Shown in pieces: positions 7,949-13,026 of a DNA stretch of 15,016 nt. Position 1 is the first letter of the stretch; each line of letters starts with the position of its first letter. The stretch is from Oligoflexia bacterium (GTDB lineage: Bacteria; Bdellovibrionota; UBA1018). A program made the translations under genes and the position numbers. Location of the stretch: assembly GCA_903928955.1 (NCBI GenBank), contig CAIYTD010000019.1, forward strand, positions 1-15,016. Direction: 5' to 3'. The notes under the pieces were generated by a model. That model did no database searches and was not told the DNA's origin. It worked only from the letters and a program-made list of their open reading frames with translations.

Positions 7949-9373
7949 CTATTCCGACTTTCCTTGGGTATCATTTTCATTTTCGCTAGCAGTTCCAGCT
8001 TGGCGCATCATCTCACGTAGACGCTCCTCAGCAAGTGCTTTGGCATCTTTTACAGCAATGGGCTGAGCAGTAAAGCTTCCTTTTCCATCATCGTGAGATA
8101 TTCCTACAGAAAGCATATCTCCTGATTTCTCAATAACTCCTGCTGCACGTTCCTTTAAGCTGGTTGCACCTTCAATGGAGTCATATCCTGGAATTTTTTG
8201 AATATTTTCAAGAGACGCTTCAGATACTTGTCTGACATTTAAAAAACCTGCTTGGTAAATGCCTTGAGCCATTGTTTCGTTCACGCCTTCAATGTGTTGA
8301 AGATTGAATATAGCTTCAGCAGTGCGTTTTTGGAGTTTAGTTTTAGAAATAATATCTAATCTCCAACCAGTCAGTTGTGCAGCGAGACGTACATTTTGAC
8401 CTTTTCGTCCAATTGCGAGTGATAACTGGTCATCTTCTACCATAATTTCCATTGTACGGTTGCGTTCATCCATTCGTACGGATGAAATTTCGGCGGGTGC
8501 AAGTGCAGACCGAACGAAGATGACTGGATTATCTGACCAGGGGATAATATCTATTTTTTCCCCTTTGAGTTCTTGTATCACATTTTGCACTCGGATGCCT
8601 TTCATTCCAACACAGGCGCCGACTGGATCTACATCTCGATCTTTAGATGCAACTGAAATTTTTGAGCGAGCGCCAGGTTCACGAGCGCAAAGCTTGATTT
8701 CAACAATTGCTTCACGGATTTCAGGGACTTCCATCTCAAAAAGCTTCATTAAATATTTAGGAGAAGTTCGAGTTAGGTAAAGCTGAGGGCCACGTGCGGT
8801 TAAAGCGACATCAGAAAGATAGGCTTGAACACGATCTCCTGGCTTAAATTGTTCGCCGGGAATGATTTCTGATCGAGGCAAAAGAGCATCTGTTTTGCCG
8901 AGATCGATCACTAGATTTCCTCGTTCGATTCTTCGTGCAATGCCTGTAATGATTTCTCCCTTTCTGTGCACGTATTCATTGAAAATAATCTCTCGCTCGG
9001 CGTCACGAACTTTCTGGAAAATGACTTGTTTTGCAGTTTGAGCGTCAATCCGGCCAAAGCCAGCACCTTCGACTTTTATTCCTAGTTCATCTCCAATGAC
9101 TGCTTCAGGATCTAGTTTTCGAGCTTCGGTGAGTTCAATTTCTTCTGCTTCATCCAGCATTTCGGGTTCACTTTGAACCACTTTTTTGAATTGGAAAAGA
9201 TCAATCTCTCCCGTTTCTCCATTGTAGTGCGCTTCTAGAATAGCTGTGGGTCCAAATTTTTTCTGCGCTGCCATGAGAACTGCTTGTTCTAGAGCGCTGA
9301 TAATAATCTCTTTTTTAATTCCGCGGTCTTTTCCGACCGCTTCAATTACCCTGCTTAATTCAGACGGGTTCAT
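7949..9373 (-). CDS. nusA: Transcription termination/antitermination factor NusA
   Basis: NusA binds RNA polymerase near the exit channel and modulates pausing, intrinsic termination and antitermination. In this 474-aa protein the N-terminal polymerase-binding domain (about 1-125) is followed by an S1 domain (about 137-202, GEIITGIARRIERGNLVIDLG). KH1 has GMKG at 256-259 and KH2 has IGRKG at 321-325 in the segment DDQLSLAIGRKGQNVRLAAQ. A single helix-hairpin-helix-rich C-terminal region follows (about 355-412), then a charged tail ending NENDTQGKSE. It is a little shorter than E. coli NusA, which has two acidic repeats at the end. The ATG lies 5 bases after the rimP stop with a weak GAGAG-like ribosome-binding site, so coupling to rimP is likely. 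In E. coli NusA regulates its own operon through the leader, which makes the leader hairpins upstream of rimP relevant. Confidence 0.97.
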   Translation of the reverse strand: MNPSELSRVIEAVGKDRGIKKEIIISALEQAVLMAAQKKFGPTAILEAHYNGETGEIDLFQFKKVVQSEPEMLDEAEEIELTEARKLDPEAVIGDELGIKVEGAGFGRIDAQTAKQVIFQKVRDAEREIIFNEYVHRKGEIITGIARRIERGNLVIDLGKTDALLPRSEIIPGEQFKPGDRVQAYLSDVALTARGPQLYLTRTSPKYLMKLFEMEVPEIREAIVEIKLCAREPGARSKISVASKDRDVDPVGACVGMKGIRVQNVIQELKGEKIDIIPWSDNPVIFVRSALAPAEISSVRMDERNRTMEIMVEDDQLSLAIGRKGQNVRLAAQLTGWRLDIISKTKLQKRTAEAIFNLQHIEGVNETMAQGIYQAGFLNVRQVSEASLENIQKIPGYDSIEGATSLKERAAGVIEKSGDMLSVGISHDDGKGSFTAQPIAVKDAKALAEERLREMMRQAGTASENENDTQGKSE

Positions 9374-9378
9374 AATTG

Positions 9379-9987
9379 CTACTCTCTTTCGTCACTTTCC
9401 TCGAAGTCGAATTTCGGTTCGAGGTTTGCTTTGGATATGAGGGGAAGGGGAATAGTCAACTGGATCCCTTCCACGCTGTTTTTCGTGTACTCTGCCGTTT
9501 TTATGGAAAGAACTACTTTACCCTCTTGGAAACCTTGCAAAGTTCCCAAGAAGTTTTTTTGTTTTGGATTCTTCGCTTGGTAAATCGGATGACTGAGTTC
9601 TTCACTTGTGAGAGGACGATAGACATGAATCCGTACGTCTCGTCCAGTAAATCTTTCAAAATCATTTGCAAATCTTAAAGGTCGATCGACTCCAGGAGAG
9701 GATATTTCGAGATCATAATCTCCTGGCAGTGCAGCTTGTATTTCAGGAAGCTGATCCAAAAGGTCACTTAATTTTTTGGATACCTTAACGCAATCTTCGA
9801 TGCCAATGGTTTTGTCTGAGAGAGATTCGAGATGGTCTATATAAATTCTTAATATTTTTTGACGATGGGATTGTACTTCCAAATGGATAATCTGGTATCC
9901 TAAAGACACGACCCATGGTGAGATCGACTGAATCAGCTGATCTTGGGGGTGGGTAGTGGTACTTGTTTGAGTAGCCGTACGACTCAT
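9379..9987 (-). CDS. rimP: Ribosome maturation factor RimP
   Basis: RimP binds the 30S precursor and promotes early 3'-domain assembly around S19. I take ATG 9987 (202 aa), preceded by AAAGG with a 7-base spacer. A GTG at 10011 would add eight residues (MRNFKGLS) but has no ribosome-binding site of its own. Recognition rests on the early segment PWVVSLGYQIIHLEVQ, on LRIYID, on GIEDCVKVSKKLSDLLD and on the family hallmark YDLEISSPGVDRPL. A C-terminal SH3-like domain (GTLQGFQEGKVVLSI) follows. At about 200 residues it is longer than the usual 150. The extra length is a Ser/Thr-rich N-terminal tail, a loop before the SH3-like domain (LTSEELSHPIYQAKNPKQKN) and an acidic C-terminal tail (EPKFDFEESDERE). 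It is the first gene of the minus-strand operon. Confidence 0.93.
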   Translation of the reverse strand: MSRTATQTSTTTHPQDQLIQSISPWVVSLGYQIIHLEVQSHRQKILRIYIDHLESLSDKTIGIEDCVKVSKKLSDLLDQLPEIQAALPGDYDLEISSPGVDRPLRFANDFERFTGRDVRIHVYRPLTSEELSHPIYQAKNPKQKNFLGTLQGFQEGKVVLSIKTAEYTKNSVEGIQLTIPLPLISKANLEPKFDFEESDERE

Positions 9988-9994
9988 CGATAAA

Positions 9995-9999
9995 CCTTT
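9995..9999 (-). promoter_or_regulatory. Shine-Dalgarno of rimP
   Basis: AAAGG on the minus strand, 7 bases before ATG 9987. It favours that start over the upstream GTG at 10011, because it lies inside the longer version. Confidence 0.55.
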
Positions 10000-10018
10000 G
10001 AAATTCCTCACACAATTT

Positions 10019-10038
10019 GAAGTCAGAAGATTGACTTC
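10019..10038 (-). repeat. Inverted repeat in rimP leader
   Basis: GAAGTCA (10019-10025) and TGACTTC (10032-10038) form a perfect 7-bp stem with a 6-base loop. It lies between the predicted rimP promoter and the rimP ribosome-binding site. It could be an RNA hairpin of the leader or a protein operator. There is no T-run after it on the minus strand, so it is not itself an intrinsic terminator. Confidence 0.5.
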
Positions 10039-10052
10039 TAGCTTTTGGCCAA

Positions 10053-10086
10053 AAAAAAAGTGGGCTCTTTGCTGCCTACTTTTTTT
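10053..10086. terminator. Bidirectional terminator-like hairpin in the divergent region
   Basis: On the plus strand AGTGGGC (10059-10065) pairs with GCCTACT (10074-10080), allowing one G-T pair, around the loop TCTTTGCT. An A-run precedes it and a T-run follows, and these extend the stem. Plus-strand transcripts see a clean intrinsic terminator ending in seven T. Minus-strand transcripts see the same stem with one A-C mismatch, followed by nine T. In the minus direction it sits just after the predicted rimP promoter, so it may act as an attenuator. In the plus direction it would stop antisense transcripts out of rimP. Confidence 0.6.
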
Positions 10087-10109
10087 GTGACCTTAATAGA
10101 GTGTGTTCT

Positions 10110-10138
10110 TATTTAGCATAAATACTTTTTGAAGCCAA
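10110..10138 (-). promoter_or_regulatory. Predicted sigma70-type promoter of the rimP operon
   Basis: On the minus strand TTGGCT (10138-10133) is followed after 17 bases by TAAATA (10115-10110), with TG one base upstream of the -10 (extended -10 character). Transcription would start near 10103 and give a leader of about 115 bases before ATG 9987, containing both inverted repeats. The hexamers are imperfect, so this is a prediction. Confidence 0.45.
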
Positions 10139-10159
10139 TATACTTTTCTAGGGGTCAGG

Positions 10160-10165
10160 TATAAT
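10160..10165 (+). promoter_or_regulatory. -10 element upstream of the cytochrome-gltX genes
   Basis: A perfect TATAAT lies 48 bases before the ATG at 10214. No convincing -35 hexamer is found 16-18 bases upstream (AATATA at 17), so it may depend on an activator or on context. The ribosome-binding site of the gene is probably GAGAGG near 10199-10204, 9 bases before the start. Confidence 0.45.
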
Positions 10166-10213
10166 AGGAGTTCAATCAAAAAAGTTGTTTCAAGAGGCGA
10201 GAGGTTTTCTGAG

Positions 10214-11062
10214 ATGCAAGCAATGAGATGGAATAGCCTAAGTGGGTGGATAGGGATTGGGACAGCAGTCATCATAGGTTTCTTTTCTAATTGGGGGCAG
10301 GCTGCTCCAGTTGGGAAGTCTATTGAATCTGATCGACTTTCAGTGATTTGGAATGGTTCTGGATCCGTTCAAGAATTAAAAAGTTGGGGATTTTCTGAAC
10401 TTCAAAAATGGAGACACCGAACGAGTAGAGAAAGAGATCCAGTAACAGGCCGCATGGTAAAATGGGAGGGAATTCTTTTATCTCAATTGATTGATCAGGG
10501 TCTAGTGAATATGCCGGTTGAAAAGCGCGCTCAAGTGGACTTGCTAGTGTTGAAAAGCAGCTCTGGATCATCTACGTTTTTGCCGAGATCTTTTGTGAGT
10601 AAGTATCCGATTATGCTTGCTTTTCATTGGGGCAGGTATGCTCAAGAAGTAGGTGAGATTGGTCAATGGGGGTTTATTTCCTCCCTAGTTCCATGGAGTT
10701 CTAATCCTAAAATTCTAAATGAAGATTTACCACTTGAAAAATTCTTTGTTCCACAAGTGGTGACAGTCGAATTAACTAATTATCGTGATCATTATAATTT
10801 TTTATTTTTGAAGAGAAGGACTGATCCCTCAGCCATGCGTGGAGAGAAGCTGGTTGTTCAAAACTGTGTGAGTTGTCATTCGATGGGTCGAAGTCCAGCC
10901 CATGTCGATATTGCTCAAGAAGGGAAAGTAAAGAAATTTGCATTGGAAGGTCATCCAGCTATGCATATTCATCTGAAGCTGACTGAAAGGGATCGAAAGT
11001 CCATTGTACAGTATCTGGATGCGCACCGTTTAGAAAATCCCCTTCCTGTCTCAAATAATTGA
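10214..11062 (+). CDS. Exported c-type cytochrome with sulfite-oxidase-like N-terminal domain
   Basis: The 282-aa product starts with a signal peptide (hydrophobic stretch GWIGIGTAVIIGFFSNWGQA, likely cut before APVG). Residues about 40-200 resemble the oxidoreductase molybdopterin-binding (sulfite oxidase) fold: 'VKWEGILLSQLIDQG', then 'STFLPRSFV', 'YPIMLAFHWGR' and the final strand 'VVTVEL'. This is my reading of the pattern and needs a profile search. The C-terminal part is a small cytochrome c domain with haem site CVSCH (Cys218, Cys221, His222). GHPAMHIHLKLT is a possible source of the Met ligand, and the final helix is RDRKSIVQYLDAH. The two Cys of the haem site are the only Cys in the protein, so the Cys that binds molybdenum in true sulfite oxidases is absent. 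The likely role is periplasmic electron transfer. Its partner is unknown. It sits 41 bases before gltX on the same strand. Confidence 0.75.
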   Translation: MQAMRWNSLSGWIGIGTAVIIGFFSNWGQAAPVGKSIESDRLSVIWNGSGSVQELKSWGFSELQKWRHRTSRERDPVTGRMVKWEGILLSQLIDQGLVNMPVEKRAQVDLLVLKSSSGSSTFLPRSFVSKYPIMLAFHWGRYAQEVGEIGQWGFISSLVPWSSNPKILNEDLPLEKFFVPQVVTVELTNYRDHYNFLFLKRRTDPSAMRGEKLVVQNCVSCHSMGRSPAHVDIAQEGKVKKFALEGHPAMHIHLKLTERDRKSIVQYLDAHRLENPLPVSNN

Positions 11063-11103
11063 AATAGCTTGTTCAAGAACTGTGTTCATATTAAACCGAA
11101 CAG

Positions 11104-12609
11104 ATGACCAATGCCCTTTCGAGTGATCGTGTACGTGTTCGATTTGCGCCTTCGCCTACCGGATTTCTTCATATTGGGGGAGTCCGAGCTGCCCTTTTTA
11201 ATTGGCTTTATGCAAGGCAACATCAAGGTGATTTTTTGCTTCGAATAGAAGATACCGATCAAGAACGCTCTGAAGAAAAATTTACTCAAGATTTTATGGC
11301 CTCATTGAGATGGTTAGGTTTGATGTGGGATGAAGAACCGATTTTTCAGGGCAAAAGGTTGGAAGTCTATCGCGAAAAGGCAGAAGAACTGATTGAGCGT
11401 GGTTTTGCCTATCGCTGTTTTTGTAGCGAGGCTGAAGTAGGGGTAATGCGAGAACAGGCTATGAAAGAAGGAAAAAAGCCTCAATATAATCGTCGTTGTA
11501 GAGATCGCAAGGAGGCTTCAGTGGGCTTACCTTTTGTGATTCGAGCGAAGATTCCATTGGAGGGTCATGTTGATTTTACAGATATGATTCGAGGTCCTAT
11601 TCGCTTTGAAAATGCTGATTTGGATGATTTTGTTTTAATTCGATCCAATGGTGCTCCTACTTATAATTTATCAGTGGTTGTAGATGATGTGGAAACCCGA
11701 ATGACGCATATTTTGAGAGGAGATGATCATATTAATAATACTCCTAAGCAGATGCATCTTTATCAATTTTTTAATTATCCCGTTCCACAGTTTGCTCATC
11801 TTCCTATGATCCTAGGTCCAGATAAAAAGAAGTTATCTAAGCGCGATGGAGCTGTGTCAGCCAATGTTTATCGTGCTGAGGGATATCTTCCTGAAGCTCT
11901 TTTAAATTTTTTAGCTCGACTAGGATGGAGTCATGGGGATCAAGAAATTTTTTCAATGTCTGAAATGATTCAATATTTTTCTTTTAATCATGTTCAAAAA
12001 AGTTCCGCTGTATTTAATGCTGAAAAACTTTTGTGGTTGAATGGCGCTCATATTCGCTCTGCAAAGTCCGAGCGCTTAAGAGAAATAGTATTAGAAGATT
12101 TTTCTCATTATTTTTCTAGTCCGGCTCTCTCCCGTGTTCAAACTCCCTTAGGATTACATTTAGTAACCTTAATACAGCCTAAAGTGAAATTAGTCGCTGA
12201 ACTAGCTCAGCAACTCGTACCTCTTTGTACACCTGGAACCGTCGAAGTAGATGCGACTGATCTCAAGTGGTACAAAGATCCTCAACTGAAGGCAACGCTT
12301 CAAGCAGCAATTCAGAATGTTTTGGGGTCTTTGAGTAAGAAAATGGAGGGTGCTCCTCACGTTCGAACAGGGGGGGATTTGGTATGGGGAACATCCCCTT
12401 CTTTAGGAGATCAGGGAATGTCCTCAGTGGATATGGATGGATTTTTTCGTCAAATTTCCGAACAACATGGAGTGAAGCTAGGCGATTTAATGCAGCCAGT
12501 CCGACTCCTGCTGACAGGTAGAATGGTCAGCGCAGGATTGTTTGAACTTTTATCTCTTTTGCCTTGGGATCTCGTTCAGGCGCGTTTAGCTAAAATACAA
12601 ACACTTTAG
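11104..12609 (+). CDS. gltX: Glutamyl-tRNA synthetase
   Basis: This class I synthetase charges tRNA-Glu with glutamate in the cytosol. In the 501-aa product the Rossmann fold opens with VRFAPSPTGFLHIGGVRAALFNWLYA (HIGH-type motif at residues 23-26) and LLRIEDTD. The KMSKS-type motif is KLSKR at 243-247. CFC at 105-107 and Cys132 resemble three of the zinc ligands of the E. coli enzyme, with Asp134 where that enzyme has His. The C-terminal anticodon-binding region ends in the family-typical PVRLLLTGRMVSAGLFELLSLL. It is about 30 residues longer than many bacterial GluRS. The extra segment lies near residues 408-450 (Gly/Ser-rich, TGGDLVWGTSPSLGDQG). The ribosome-binding site is weak. A tRNA-Gln gene follows at once, which raises the question of a non-discriminating enzyme (charging tRNA-Gln with Glu), but the sequence alone does not settle that. 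Confidence 0.97.
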   Translation: MTNALSSDRVRVRFAPSPTGFLHIGGVRAALFNWLYARQHQGDFLLRIEDTDQERSEEKFTQDFMASLRWLGLMWDEEPIFQGKRLEVYREKAEELIERGFAYRCFCSEAEVGVMREQAMKEGKKPQYNRRCRDRKEASVGLPFVIRAKIPLEGHVDFTDMIRGPIRFENADLDDFVLIRSNGAPTYNLSVVVDDVETRMTHILRGDDHINNTPKQMHLYQFFNYPVPQFAHLPMILGPDKKKLSKRDGAVSANVYRAEGYLPEALLNFLARLGWSHGDQEIFSMSEMIQYFSFNHVQKSSAVFNAEKLLWLNGAHIRSAKSERLREIVLEDFSHYFSSPALSRVQTPLGLHLVTLIQPKVKLVAELAQQLVPLCTPGTVEVDATDLKWYKDPQLKATLQAAIQNVLGSLSKKMEGAPHVRTGGDLVWGTSPSLGDQGMSSVDMDGFFRQISEQHGVKLGDLMQPVRLLLTGRMVSAGLFELLSLLPWDLVQARLAKIQTL

Positions 12610-12648
12610 TGAAAGCGCTCCAGGTATTCTTGGCGATAATATAAGGCG

Positions 12649-12677
12649 TTGACAGTGGTACCCTCAGAATGTATTTT
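12649..12677 (+). promoter_or_regulatory. Promoter of the tRNA-Gln gene
   Basis: A consensus TTGACA (12649-12654) is followed after exactly 17 bases by TATTTT (12672-12677). The predicted start is near 12684, within GC-containing GCGACTC, as is common for stable-RNA promoters, about 28 bases before the tRNA. It lies after the gltX stop, so the tRNA need not depend on gltX transcription. Confidence 0.7.
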
Positions 12678-12701
12678 TCTGCGACTCGGTCTTTGAGGGT
12701 A
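12659..12701. repeat. 8-bp inverted repeat flanking the tRNA promoter -10
   Basis: TACCCTCA (12659-12666) and TGAGGGTA (12694-12701) are perfect reverse complements 27 bases apart. The left arm lies in the promoter spacer and the right arm just after the predicted start site. It could be an operator, or a long-loop hairpin at the gltX 3' end with only a poor T-run, or chance. Confidence 0.35.
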
Positions 12702-12711
12702 ATTTTAATCT

Positions 12712-12785
12712 TGGGGAATCGTCCAACGGTAGGACTCCAGACTCTGACTCTGGCTATCTAGGTTCGAATCCTAGTTCCCCAGCCA
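12712..12785 (+). tRNA. tRNA-Gln (anticodon CUG)
   Basis: A 74-nt cloverleaf with encoded CCA. The acceptor stem TGGGGAA/TTCCCCA (7 bp) has U1-A72 and discriminator G73. The D arm is GTCC/GGAC, the anticodon stem CCAGA/TCTGG, and the loop CTCTGAC gives anticodon CTG, reading CAG (Gln). The variable loop is CTAT and the T arm is CTAGG/CCTAG with loop TTCGAAT. The sequence closely resembles known bacterial tRNA-Gln. U1-A72 is characteristic of bacterial tRNA-Gln and is a known recognition feature for the GatCAB amidotransferase. Confidence 0.97.
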
Positions 12786-12794
12786 TATTAGAAA

Positions 12795-12810
12795 TGCTGT
12801 GAAAACAGCG
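12795..12810 (+). other. GNRA-loop hairpin in the tRNA 3' trailer
   Basis: GCTGT-GAAA-ACAGC, with a flanking T-G pair, gives 5-6 bp closed by a GAAA tetraloop, starting 10 bases after the tRNA CCA. It would be part of the precursor transcript between the tRNA and its terminator, possibly a processing or stability element. Confidence 0.5.
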
Positions 12811-12826
12811 AGTTAAAGTAAAATAA

Positions 12827-12856
12827 AAGGCTCTCTTCGGAGGGCCTTTTTCTTTT
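12827..12856 (+). terminator. Intrinsic terminator of the tRNA-Gln transcript
   Basis: AAGGCTCTC (12827-12835), loop TTCG, then GAGGGCCTT (12840-12848): a 9-bp stem with one T-G pair and a UUCG tetraloop, followed by TTTCTTTT. Strength and position indicate that tRNA transcription ends here, ahead of alr. Confidence 0.9.
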
Positions 12857-12857
12857 G

Positions 12858-12877
12858 GAGTCAGCATAGAGTCAGCA
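12858..12877. repeat. Tandem 9-base direct repeat upstream of alr
   Basis: GAGTCAGCA occurs at 12858-12866 and 12869-12877 with an 11-base period (about one helical turn), directly after the tRNA terminator and about 100 bases before alr. No further copy and no convincing alr promoter is visible in 12857-12955. It could be a regulator site or chance. Confidence 0.4.
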
Positions 12878-12955
12878 GTCATAAGGATTATTGCAAGTTT
12901 CCGCAGCTTAAAAAATCTTGAGTTTGGAATGCTTGGCAGACTGCAGTGTTTCTAC

Positions 12956-12962
12956 GAGGAGA
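12956..12962 (+). promoter_or_regulatory. Shine-Dalgarno of the full-length alr frame
   Basis: GAGGAGA lies 10 bases before ATG 12973. That ATG opens the frame that runs into the in-frame TGA at 13012 and, past it, into alanine racemase. No such motif precedes the TTG at 13027. Confidence 0.55.
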
Positions 12963-12972
12963 CATCTGGGGT

Positions 12973-13026
12973 ATGGTCTCCCTCATGGAGTATCGATACC
13001 CACATCCTTCATGAATTGAAATTAGC
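12973..13026 (+). other. Probable original N-terminus of alr, interrupted by an in-frame TGA
   Basis: From ATG 12973 the frame reads MVSLMEYRYPHPS, then TGA (13012-13014), then IEIS, joining the alr frame without a shift. Alanine racemases typically begin with a pattern like R-x-T-W-x-E-I-D-L. The TGA sits exactly at the Trp. With TGG restored, the protein would be 378 aa with the PLP lysine at 43, as expected for the family. Confidence 0.75.

Noticed and set aside
9246..9678. Plus-strand frames opposite nusA and rimP.
   Set aside because: They are antisense to conserved coding sequence and have no motif or initiation signal.
10093..10275. 60-codon minus-strand frame in the divergent promoter region.
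   Set aside because: It overlaps the cytochrome gene's signal peptide and both predicted promoters, and has no homology-like motif.
12712..12900. tRNA-Gln 3' end as an integration (att) site of a mobile element.
   Set aside because: I saw no second copy of the tRNA 3' end, no integrase and no foreign genes in the window.
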